A stretch of 5,759 nt of DNA, taken from assembly GCA_016190585.1 (NCBI GenBank), contig JACPQH010000016.1:1-5759 (forward strand). Reading direction: 5' to 3'. Position 1 is the first letter of the stretch. Every line of letters starts with the position of its first letter. The notes beneath the pieces were generated by a model. That model saw only the letters and a program-made list of their open reading frames with translations. It searched no databases and was not told the DNA's origin. The DNA comes from Chloroflexota bacterium (GTDB lineage: Bacteria; Chloroflexota; Dehalococcoidia; Dehalococcoidales; RBG-16-60-22). Made by a program: the position numbers and the translations under genes. Positions 1-5,737 of the stretch are shown here, piece after piece.

Positions 1-267
1 GGGTTCGTCGGCAGCGCGGGCAAGCCTACCCAGCTCAAGGAAGAAGAGGTCGGCGAGATTCTCAAGCAGATGTCCGCGGAGACGCCGCGCGTCAAGGCGG
101 GCTTCCGCAAGGGGCAAAGCGTCCGCGTCATCGACGGTCCCTTCATCGACTTCGTCGGCGTGGTCGACGAGATAAACACCGAGAAGGGCAAGGTGAAGGT
201 GTTGCTGTCCCTCTTCGGGCAGGAAACGCCGGTAGAGCTCGACTTCCTGCAGATAGAAAAGCTTTAG
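1..267 (+). CDS. nusG: Transcription termination/antitermination factor NusG, 3' end only
   Basis: The open frame enters from the window edge, so the gene is partial and the 88 visible residues are its C-terminal half. The first residues (GFVGSAGKPTQL) match the end of the NGN domain and linker of NusG. A KOW domain follows from about visible residue 37, with FRKGQSVRVIDGPF and the family's typical GVV, KVKVLLSLFG and end LDFLQIEKL. NusG binds the RNA polymerase clamp through its NGN domain, which lies outside the window, and the KOW domain contacts Rho or ribosomal protein S10. Its place just before rplK is the usual bacterial order (secE-nusG-rplK-rplA). The ATG at 70 is internal, because the homology runs in frame upstream of it. 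Twelve bases separate its stop from rplK, so the two are probably co-transcribed. Confidence 0.97.
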   Translation, partial: GFVGSAGKPTQLKEEEVGEILKQMSAETPRVKAGFRKGQSVRVIDGPFIDFVGVVDEINTEKGKVKVLLSLFGQETPVELDFLQIEKL

Positions 268-279
268 AACGAGGATATT

Positions 280-708
280 ATGGCGAAGAAGGTTAAAGCG
301 ATCATCAAGCTCCAGATACCGGCCGGTCAGGCCAACCCGGCGCCGCCGGTCGGCCCGGCGCTCGGCCAGCACGGCATCAACATCATGGCTTTCTGCAAGG
401 ACTACAACTCCAAGACCGCGGCGCAGACCGGCTCCATCGTGCCGGTGGAGATCACGGTCTACGATGACCGCTCCTTTACCTTCGTCACCAAGACGCCGCC
501 CACCAGCGACCTGCTGAAGAAGGCGGTGGCGGTGGCCAAGGGCGGCGGCTCAACGGGGCATGAGAGCGTGGGCACGCTGCCGCGAGCGAAGCTGGCCGAG
601 ATAGCCCGGATAAAGCTGAAAGACCTCAACGCCAGGAGCCAGGAAGCCGCCGAGCAGGCGGTGGCCGGGACCGCCCGGAGCATGGGCATTAAGGTAGAAG
701 AGAAATGA
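280..708 (+). CDS. rplK: Large ribosomal subunit protein L11 (uL11)
   Basis: The 142-residue product has the full length usual for bacterial L11. The N-terminal domain (about residues 1-70) carries the proline-rich motif [21 protein letters not shown], and [12 protein letters not shown] follows; this is the face that meets the stringent factor, translation factors and thiopeptides. The C-terminal domain (about 75-142) holds the 23S rRNA binding part, with the KGGGSTG loop and a helix ending near [13 protein letters not shown]11 sits with L10/L12 at the base of the stalk in the GTPase centre. GAGG at 271-274 lies 5 bases before the ATG. Its stop overlaps the rplA start (ATGA at 705-708), which implies coupled translation. 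In Escherichia coli L1 represses this pair through the rplK leader; I could not identify that operator here. Confidence 0.99.
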   Translation: MAKKVKAIIKLQIPAGQANPAPPVGPALGQHGINIMAFCKDYNSKTAAQTGSIVPVEITVYDDRSFTFVTKTPPTSDLLKKAVAVAKGGGSTGHESVGTLPRAKLAEIARIKLKDLNARSQEAAEQAVAGTARSMGIKVEEK

Positions 709-1418
709 CGCAACACGGTAAAAGGTACGAGGCCGCCGTCAAAGAGGTCGACCCGGAGAAAGCCTACTCCCCGCAGGAAGCGGTCGAGGTAGTCAAGAAG
801 ACCGGCAAGGCCAAGTTCGACGAGACGGTTGAGCTGCACCTGCGCATGGGGGTCGACCCCCGCAACGCCACCCAGCAGGTGCGCGGGGTGGCCCTGCTGC
901 CCTTCGGCCTGGGGAAACCGGTCAGGGTGCTCGTCTTCACCCAGGGCGAGGCTGAGAAGATAGCCCTGGACGCCGGGGCCGACTTTGCCGGCGGCGACGA
1001 CCTTATCAAGAAGATCGAAGAAGGCTGGACGGATTTCGATGTCTCCATCGCCACGCCGGATATGATGGGCAAGGTGGGCAAGCTCGGCAAGATCCTGGGG
1101 CGAAAGGGGCTCATGCCCAACCCCAAGTCCGGTACGGTGGTCGCCCCGGAAAACCTGGTAAGGGTGGTCAAGGACGCCCGCAAGGGCCGGGTAGAGTTCA
1201 AGCTGGACCGCACCGGCATTATCCATGTTACCCTGGGCAAGGCCAGCTTCCCGGAAGACAAGCTGATGGGCAACCTCGCCGCCATCGTTGAGGCCATCGT
1301 CAAGGCGAAACCGGCCGGCGCCAAAGGGCAGTATGTCAGGAGCGCCTTCCTCAAGACGACCATGGGGCCGGGTATCAAGCTGGACCTCAATACGACACTG
1401 ACCCTGACGACCGGCTAG
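705..1418 (+). CDS. rplA: Large ribosomal subunit protein L1 (uL1)
   Basis: The 237-residue product is the normal length for bacterial L1 and co-linear with it. Diagnostic stretches are [20 protein letters not shown] (domain I), then [18 protein letters not shown] in the domain II to domain I return, [19 protein letters not shown], and near the C-terminus [16 protein letters not shown]1 binds helix 76 of 23S rRNA, forms the mobile L1 stalk that helps release deacylated tRNA from the E site, and in many bacteria represses its own L11-L1 mRNA. The start codon overlaps the rplK stop, and only a weak AAGG/AGAAGAG stretch precedes it, so coupling to rplK is the likely way translation begins. The gene ends at 1418, and a new transcription unit appears to begin just after it. 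Confidence 0.99.
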   Translation: MTQHGKRYEAAVKEVDPEKAYSPQEAVEVVKKTGKAKFDETVELHLRMGVDPRNATQQVRGVALLPFGLGKPVRVLVFTQGEAEKIALDAGADFAGGDDLIKKIEEGWTDFDVSIATPDMMGKVGKLGKILGRKGLMPNPKSGTVVAPENLVRVVKDARKGRVEFKLDRTGIIHVTLGKASFPEDKLMGNLAAIVEAIVKAKPAGAKGQYVRSAFLKTTMGPGIKLDLNTTLTLTTG

Positions 1419-1424
1419 ACCCTG

Positions 1425-1456
1425 TTTACAACCGGCCTGATATAGGCTAATATAAT
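1425..1456 (+). promoter_or_regulatory. Probable sigma-70-type promoter of the rplJ-rplL unit
   Basis: TTTACA (1425-1430) matches five of six bases of the -35 consensus. A perfect TATAAT lies at 1451-1456, but the spacing is a long 20 bases. TAATAT at 1448-1453 would give an ideal 17-base spacing with a poorer -10. The AT-rich stretch at 1441-1460 stands out in an otherwise GC-rich region and lies immediately upstream of the L10 leader, exactly where a start near 1462 would be expected. The element is clear as sequence; its activity is inferred. Confidence 0.6.
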
Positions 1457-1461
1457 ATATT

Positions 1462-1565
1462 GACCTGAGACGCGGGCGCCGCAAGGCTTAATATTCGCCT
1501 GCCGAGGAAAAAAGCTGACAGATAGCTGCTGAAGTCCTTGTGCGCCGCGCAGGGACTTTTTTATT
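1462..1565 (+). ncRNA. L10-type ribosomal protein leader RNA
   Basis: This leader precedes rplJ and has the layout of the bacterial L10 leader. A stem forms between GCGGGCG (1472-1478) and CGCCTGC (1496-1502). It encloses the conserved-looking segment GCAAGGCTTAAT and is followed by the hallmark TGCCGAGG. A purine-rich stretch, a weak AGCT/AGCT stem (around 1514-1528) and a terminator at 1532-1562 come next. In Bacillus subtilis the L10(L12)4 complex binds this kind of leader and favours termination, so excess stalk protein shuts off rplJL. The 5' arm (1472-1479) can also pair with GCGCCGC (1542-1548), with a single bulged G, which would block both the L10 stem and the terminator. I infer that this is the antiterminator state. 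The 5' boundary is estimated from the promoter. Confidence 0.85.
1532..1565 (+). terminator. Intrinsic terminator (attenuator) in the rplJ leader
   Basis: GTCCTTGTGC (1534-1543) pairs over ten positions with GCGCAGGGAC (1547-1556), using two G-U wobbles and a three-base GCC loop. Two A-U pairs extend the stem at its foot (1532-1533 with 1557-1558). Six T residues run from 1557 to 1562. It lies 21 bases before the rplJ start and inside the L10 leader, so it is an attenuator controlling readthrough into rplJL, not an end-of-operon signal for rplA alone. It would also cut down readthrough from rplA. Confidence 0.9.
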
Positions 1566-1586
1566 GGGCGGCATACGGAGGTAAAG

Positions 1587-2111
1587 ATGTCTCGTGAAGA
1601 CAAAGCCGAGGTCATAGACCAGATACAGGAACTGTTTTCGCGGAGCAAGGTCGGCGTACTGGTTGACTACCGGGGCCTGCCGACCGGCGAGCTCAACACC
1701 ATCCGCAACAAGCTGGGCGATGCCAACATCCAGTATAAAGTCGTCAAGAACACGCTGGCGCGCATCGCCGCCCGGAGGTCGGGCAGGGAGCGCATCGCCG
1801 GCCTGTTCGAAGGCCCGGTGGCGGTGGCCTTCGGTTTCGGCGAGGTGACCGAGCCCGCCAGGGTGCTGCTGGACCATATCCGGTCCACCCGCTCCGCGCT
1901 ATCCATCAAGGGCGGTTTCATGGATGGCCGGCCGCTGTCGCCGGCGGACGTCGCCCTGCTCTCCGTCCTGCCGGGCAGGGAGGTGCTGGTATCCCAGGTA
2001 ATGGCGGGCATCCAGCGGCCCATTGTCTCGCTGGTCAGCGTTCTTTCCAATCCCGTCAGGGGGATGATGGGAGTGTTACAGGCTAGAATAAACCAACTGG
2101 AGGGTAAATAG
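1587..2111 (+). CDS. rplJ: Large ribosomal subunit protein L10 (uL10)
   Basis: The 174-residue product fits bacterial L10 (about 165-180). The N-terminal globular domain begins MSREDKAEVIDQI and contains LVDYRGL and YKVVKNTLARIA, the conserved part that binds 23S rRNA next to L11. The family block LFEGPVAVAFGF follows, then SIKGGFMDGR. The C-terminal part (about 130-172) is the long helix on which L7/L12 dimers dock, ending VLQARINQLEGK. L10 is the scaffold of the ribosomal stalk and, with L12, the repressor of its own leader. A strong GGAGGT (1577-1582) lies 4 bases before the ATG. Its stop abuts the rplL start with no gap, and the rplL ribosome binding site lies inside the end of rplJ. Confidence 0.99.
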   Translation: MSREDKAEVIDQIQELFSRSKVGVLVDYRGLPTGELNTIRNKLGDANIQYKVVKNTLARIAARRSGRERIAGLFEGPVAVAFGFGEVTEPARVLLDHIRSTRSALSIKGGFMDGRPLSPADVALLSVLPGREVLVSQVMAGIQRPIVSLVSVLSNPVRGMMGVLQARINQLEGK

Positions 2112-2513
2112 ATGGCTGAAGAGCAGGTAGCGACCAGGATATCCCGGGACGACATCATGGCAGCAATCAAGGGCATGACGGTGCTCGAGCTTGCCGAGCT
2201 GGTCAAAGCGCTGGAGTCCGAGTTTGGCGTGAGCGCGGCGGTACCGGTGGCGGCGGCGGGATCCGCCCCGTCCCAGGCGGCGGCGCCGCCGGCGGAAGAG
2301 CAGACCGAGTTCACGGTAATCCTCAAGGATATCGGGGCGAACAAGATCAACGTGATCAAAGCGGTGCGCGAGATAACCGCCCTGGGGCTCAAGGAGTCCA
2401 AGGACCTGGTAGAGGGCGCGCCCAAACCGGTCAAGGAAGCGGTCAGCAAGGACGAGGCCGCCGCCATCAAGCAGAAGCTTGAGGCCGCGGGCGCCACCGT
2501 CGAGGTAAAATAA
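2112..2513 (+). CDS. rplL: Large ribosomal subunit protein L7/L12 (bL12)
   Basis: At 133 residues it is slightly longer than the usual 120-130. The N-terminal dimerisation domain (about 1-40) includes [20 protein letters not shown]. An alanine- and proline-rich flexible hinge follows (about 41-63), and then the globular C-terminal domain (about 66-133) with [18 protein letters not shown], the [20 protein letters not shown] factor-binding surface, and a short final strand ending VEVK. L12 is present as several dimers on L10 and recruits and activates the translational GTPases. GGAGGG (2099-2104) sits 7 bases before the ATG, within the rplJ coding end, so more L12 than L10 could be made from the same message. 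The extra length is in the N-terminal tail and hinge. rpoB does not follow, unlike in many bacteria. Confidence 0.99.
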   Translation: MAEEQVATRISRDDIMAAIKGMTVLELAELVKALESEFGVSAAVPVAAAGSAPSQAAAPPAEEQTEFTVILKDIGANKINVIKAVREITALGLKESKDLVEGAPKPVKEAVSKDEAAAIKQKLEAAGATVEVK

Positions 2514-2521
2514 ACCAACAC

Positions 2522-2549
2522 GAGGGGGCGCCGGCCAGGGCGCTCCCTC
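2522..2549 (+). terminator. GC-rich hairpin after rplL, possible terminator
   Basis: GAGGGGGCGCC (2522-2532) pairs with GGCGCTCCCTC (2539-2549) over 11 positions with one G-U wobble and a six-base loop. It begins 8 bases after the rplL stop, the right place for an operon end, but what follows is C-rich and has no U-tract. It may act as a pause or 3' mRNA-stability hairpin, or as a terminator that needs factors. The stem is certain; terminator activity is not. Confidence 0.5.
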
Positions 2550-2593
2550 CCTCACCCCTTACCTAAAGACCCCCGCGAAATATCCCGCACCCA

Positions 2594-2622
2594 TTGAAAA
2601 ATGGCTCCTGATAGCATATAGT
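2594..2622 (+). promoter_or_regulatory. Near-consensus sigma-70-type promoter for the small membrane protein gene
   Basis: TTGAAA (2594-2599) and TATAGT (2617-2622) each match five of six consensus bases and are separated by the ideal 17 bases. Transcription would start near 2629, giving a very short leader of about 23 bases before the ATG at 2652. It lies in the rplL downstream gap and gives the next gene its own transcription unit, separate from the ribosomal operon. Confidence 0.75.
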
Positions 2623-2651
2623 TACCCTTAAGAAGCCGAGGGATGGTAGCT

Positions 2652-2906
2652 ATGCTTGGCGAAGACTACTGGATTTACATGGGCGTGGGCGGGTTGTTCC
2701 TCCTGCTCGGTATCGTGGCTATCGTCTGGGGCAACCTCGAGCAGAGCGGCTACTACCGCGCGGTGTCCAGCAAACCCGATGTCCGGGAGTTCCTGGAACA
2801 CCTTCCCCGGTGGCCGGAGTCCGGGGCCTTAAGGATCGGCGGCTGGATCGCTATCGTGGTGGGGGTTGTCCTGGCCGGTTTCGGCGCCTACTGGTACCTG
2901 AGCTAG
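2652..2906 (+). CDS. Small two-helix membrane protein of unknown function
   Basis: I do not recognise a named family. From the ATG at 2652 the product is 84 residues. A first hydrophobic helix covers about residues 8-27 (IYMGVGGLFLLLGIVAIVWG). A polar, charged loop spans about 28-60, with a run of R, K, D and E residues and the segment REFLEHLPRWPES. A second hydrophobic helix runs over about 62-82 and ends GAYWYLS. The acidic N-terminus and the basic residues in the loop suggest both ends outside and the loop in the cytoplasm. GAGGG (2638-2642) is 9 bases before this ATG but touches the alternative ATG at 2643, so 2652 is preferred. It has its own promoter and ends 10 bases from the convergent comM fragment. 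Codon use matches the ribosomal neighbours, so it looks like resident chromosome and not part of the element. Confidence 0.8.
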   Translation: MLGEDYWIYMGVGGLFLLLGIVAIVWGNLEQSGYYRAVSSKPDVREFLEHLPRWPESGALRIGGWIAIVVGVVLAGFGAYWYLS

Positions 2907-2916
2907 GCCCTATTCT

Positions 2917-3390
2917 CTAAAGCAGCCGCCGCGGCCGGTATTGCAGGGCTTCCGCGATATGGGGCGCGGTAATCGACCCGGCCGGCTCCAGGTCGGCGAT
3001 GGTGCGGGCCAGCTTGAGGACCCGGTGGAACCCGCGCGCGGATAGATTTAGCTGCTTCATGGCGGCTTTCAACAGGCCCTGACCGGCGTCATCGAGCCGG
3101 CAGTGCTGCCGTATCTCGGCCGGCGTCATCTCGGCGTTGTTCAACAGGCTGGTGCCCCGGAAGCGTTGCGTCTGGATAAGACGGCTCGCGGCTACCCTGG
3201 CCTGCACCCTCTCGGAAGGTTCCCCCAGGCGGCGGTCGGTCAGCTTATCGTACTCGATGCGGGGGACCTCGACGAAGATGTCCACGCGGTCCAGGAACGG
3301 GCCGCTGATGCGCCGCTGGTACCGGGCGACCAGGCCGGGCGGGCAGGTGCACGGTTTCACCGGGTCGCCGTAGAAGCCGCACGGGCATTC
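2917..3390 (-). pseudogene. comM: comM/yifB (Mg-chelatase-like AAA+ ATPase), 3' fragment cut by an insertion
   Basis: The minus-strand frame encodes about the last 157 residues of a YifB/ComM protein, a family of roughly 500 residues. It reads CPCGFYGDPVKPCTC (a paired-cysteine motif), then RYQRRISGPFLDRVDIFVEVP, typical of the end of the Mg-chelatase ATPase domain. The C-terminal helical domain follows, with LSARGFHRVLKLARTIADLE. ComM is a hexameric helicase that drives branch migration during natural transformation in Gram-negatives. Upstream of CPCG the family's AAxNPCPCG context is gone: the frame reads SSPFLHE and meets a stop at 3412-3414. Walker A, Walker B and the N-terminal Lon-like domain are all missing. 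A GTG at 3358-3360 opens a shorter frame but lies inside the conserved block and is not a true start. The fragment is almost surely non-functional alone; the other part should lie beyond the element, outside this window. Confidence 0.88.
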
Positions 3391-3428
3391 GTGAAGAAAA
3401 GGACTGCTACGTCAAGCGAGTAATCGCA

Positions 3429-3458
3429 CTTCCCTCGGGTCGGTGGCCGGGAGGGAAG
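3429..3458 (+). promoter_or_regulatory. Inverted repeat covering the primase-helicase ribosome binding site
   Basis: CTTCCCTC (3429-3436) and GAGGGAAG (3451-3458) are perfect 8-base complements around a 14-base loop, which can itself form a short CGG/CCG pairing. The 3' arm contains most of the GGGAGG ribosome binding site (3449-3454) of the gene starting at 3461. In RNA the hairpin would hide that site and limit translation. As DNA it could equally be an operator for an element-encoded repressor. The repeat is seen directly; either role is inferred. Confidence 0.5.
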
Positions 3459-3460
3459 GG

Positions 3461-5737
3461 ATGACCACCCCCACGAAGGCTATACTTCTCCCACTCCGAC
3501 CGGATAACATCCCTCAAGAACTCCGCGACCGTCCCCAATGGGTAGCCTGGCAATTAGTCCATCGTGATGGACAGTCAAAGCCCACCAAGATTCCCAAAAA
3601 CCCGAAAAACGGGAACAACGCTTCCTCCACTGATCCTTACACATGGGGCGCGTTCGACCAGGCGTTAGCCTTTCACGGCTCTGGTAAAGCCGATGGCATT
3701 GGTTTTGTCTTCTCGGCAAAAGACCCATTCACTGGCATCGACCTCGATAAATGCCGCGATGCGAAAATTGGTGAAATCGAGCCGTGGGCAAAGAAAATAA
3801 TCCAAAGCTTCGATTCCTATCATGAGCTGTCTCCTTCCGGGTCCGGCGTTCATATTATCGTCCAAGGCAAGCTGCCCCTCGAAGGCCGAAAAACGGGGCA
3901 GGTGGAGATGTACGATGATGCTCGCTTTTTTACCGTTACCGGCCATCGTTTACCTAATAGCCCTTTGGCGATCGAGGAGCGGCAGGAAGAGCTCACGCGA
4001 ATCCACGCACAGACTTTCCCTGAAGCCACTACCGAGAAAGCAGCGGCCAAACAGGGAGGCGTGATTATAGATGACGCCGATCTGATCCAGAAGGCTCTCG
4101 CGTCCCGCGATGATGATTTCAAGCGCCTGTGGCAGGGCCAGTGGGAAGGACGCTATCCTTCTCCGAGCGAAGCTGACCTGGCGCTATGCGGGAAGCTCGC
4201 TTTCTGGACGGGGAACGACATATCGCGAATGGACCGCATATTCCGGCAGAGCGGACTCTATCGAGCGAAGTGGGACCAGCGTCATTATTCAGGTGGTCGC
4301 ACTTACGGCCAGGGTACCCTTACCGAGGCGATCTCGGGAAACACCACGATTTATACCCCGATACGGTTAACTCATAGTCCTACCAGCCAAGATTCCTATG
4401 AAGATTTGAAGCTGAGCGATACCTGGAACGCTCACCGTCTTGTGGCAGAGCATGGAGGGGATATCCTCTGGTGCGAGAAGTTCAAGCAGTGGTTCATATT
4501 CGACGGCACCCGCTTCGCCTGCGACACGACAAGGGAAATAGAAAGACGGGCGGAGAAAACTGTTAAAGGCATGTATGGCTATGCCGGAACCCTAACTGAA
4601 AATCAAAGAAGGCGGATGGCGGAATGGGCGATCGGCTCAGAAAGCCGGCATCGGCTCACGAACATGGTGGAGTCAGCCAAGAGATTAGTACCTGTCGACC
4701 CTACCGAGTTCGATAGAGACCCTACCCTATTTAACGTGGCCAATGGGACGATTAACCTTCGCACCCAGCAACTGCTACCGCACAATCGGGCCAACCGCCT
4801 CTCCAAGCGGTCGGCTGTCGTCTTCGATCCGGCGGCGGACTGCCGGCTCTGGACGGCTTTTCTGAACCGCATCTTCGAGGGCAACGAGGACTTAATCGAG
4901 TTCGTTCAGAGGGTGTTCGGGTATTGCCTAACCGGTTTAATTACAGAGCAGGTGATCTTCATTCTCTACGGTATCGGGGCCAACGGGAAGAGCACTCTGC
5001 TACATATCCTGCGCTCTCTGGGTGGTGACTATGCCTACCACTGCCGCCCGGAAGTCTTCACCGCTAAGCGGAACGATTCTCAAGGGTTCGAGCTGGTGCC
5101 TCTGGCCGGCGCCCGCATCGTCACGGCCACGGAGACCAGCGCCGGCAGGCGTTTGGATGAGGCTTTGGTTAAGGAGATGACGGGCGGAGAGCCGATCAAC
5201 TGCGCCCCCAAGTATGGCAGCTTCTTTATCTTCCAACCAGCATTTAAGCCGCTTCTGGCCACTAATCACAAACCGGATATCCGCGGCGCCGATGAAGGGA
5301 TCTGGCGGCGCGTAAGGCTCATCCCATTTACGGTTACCATACCGGAGAGGGAGCGCGACCTGGACCTGAAGACCAAGTTGGAGAGTGAGCTTTCCGGCAT
5401 CCTGAATTGGGCGCTGGAGGGGGTTAAAGCCTTCCTGCAGGGAGGCCTTCAAACGCCCGAGGATGTGAAGTCTGCCACCGCAGTTTACCGGGCGGAGCAG
5501 GATGTGCTCGCCAAGTGGATCGAGGAAAACTGTCTCACAGAATCTGAAAAGCAAGATGAGTACGCCGCCTTGTACCAGGACTACTGTGCCTGGTGCGAAG
5601 CGAACCATGAAGAACCTATCAACAAGGCCCGCTTCTCTTCCTCTCTGGATGAGCGCGGTTTCCCGGCACACCGAGGCGCTAAAGGGAAGCGGTTACGAAT
5701 CGGAATATCACGCCGGGTGACGGGTGACGCAAGGTGA
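3461..5737 (+). CDS. Primase-polymerase fused to SF3 helicase (NrS-1 polymerase / D5 type replication protein)
   Basis: This 758-residue protein carries a whole replication initiation module. The N-terminal part (about 15-185) is an archaeo-eukaryotic primase (PrimPol) domain: RPQWVAWQL, motif I GIDLD with D94 and D96, motif II SGSGVH with H131, and motif III EMYDD around D152. Residues about 200-290 form a helical bundle (EADLALCGKLAFWTGND) like that of the phage NrS-1 polymerase. A D5_N-type region follows (about 320-490), then a superfamily 3 helicase: Walker A GIGANGKST with K510, Walker B ending TATE with E558, motif C LLATN with N602, and arginine-finger candidates R616/R617. The tail (about 680-750) looks like a winged helix. 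It should prime, extend and unwind DNA for the element's own replication. All key residues are present. ATG 3461 is preferred over GTG 3443 because GGGAGG lies 6 bases before it. Confidence 0.93.
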   Translation: MTTPTKAILLPLRPDNIPQELRDRPQWVAWQLVHRDGQSKPTKIPKNPKNGNNASSTDPYTWGAFDQALAFHGSGKADGIGFVFSAKDPFTGIDLDKCRDAKIGEIEPWAKKIIQSFDSYHELSPSGSGVHIIVQGKLPLEGRKTGQVEMYDDARFFTVTGHRLPNSPLAIEERQEELTRIHAQTFPEATTEKAAAKQGGVIIDDADLIQKALASRDDDFKRLWQGQWEGRYPSPSEADLALCGKLAFWTGNDISRMDRIFRQSGLYRAKWDQRHYSGGRTYGQGTLTEAISGNTTIYTPIRLTHSPTSQDSYEDLKLSDTWNAHRLVAEHGGDILWCEKFKQWFIFDGTRFACDTTREIERRAEKTVKGMYGYAGTLTENQRRRMAEWAIGSESRHRLTNMVESAKRLVPVDPTEFDRDPTLFNVANGTINLRTQQLLPHNRANRLSKRSAVVFDPAADCRLWTAFLNRIFEGNEDLIEFVQRVFGYCLTGLITEQVIFILYGIGANGKSTLLHILRSLGGDYAYHCRPEVFTAKRNDSQGFELVPLAGARIVTATETSAGRRLDEALVKEMTGGEPINCAPKYGSFFIFQPAFKPLLATNHKPDIRGADEGIWRRVRLIPFTVTIPERERDLDLKTKLESELSGILNWALEGVKAFLQGGLQTPEDVKSATAVYRAEQDVLAKWIEENCLTESEKQDEYAALYQDYCAWCEANHEEPINKARFSSSLDERGFPAHRGAKGKRLRIGISRRVTGDAR

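Noticed and set aside
240..300. L1-binding operator in front of rplK
   Set aside because: This is the expected site for L1 autoregulation, but the 12-base nusG-rplK gap and its flanks show no fold that I could match confidently to the L1 target.
459..1484. Long minus-strand open frame of 341 codons across rplK and rplA
   Set aside because: It is antisense to two certain ribosomal protein genes, has low-complexity composition typical of GC-rich shadow frames and no recognisable domain. The same applies to the minus-strand frames at 764-1390, 1488-1877, 1667-2521 and 2076-2555.
3380..3415. Outward minus-strand promoter from the element into comM, with TTGACG at 3410-3415
   Set aside because: The -35 is good, but the sequence 17 bases on (ACGAAT on the minus strand) matches only three of six -10 bases.
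3103..3423. Plus-strand frame of 106 codons opposite the comM fragment
   Set aside because: The minus strand here encodes clear comM sequence, and this frame is its antisense shadow running across the junction.
3443..3460. GTG start for the primase-helicase gene
   Set aside because: The purine-rich ribosome binding site lies downstream of this GTG and is well spaced for the ATG at 3461. The six extra residues (MAGREG) are the translated ribosome binding site.
5000..5671. Minus-strand open frame of 223 codons opposite the helicase domain
   Set aside because: It lies entirely opposite intact SF3 helicase motifs and shows no family features or ribosome binding site.
5714..5727. Tandem 7-base repeat CGGGTGA at the end of the primase-helicase gene
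   Set aside because: Two copies of a short GC-rich word, in frame and with no third copy or dyad, are easily due to chance. They are too weak to call an iteron or attachment site.
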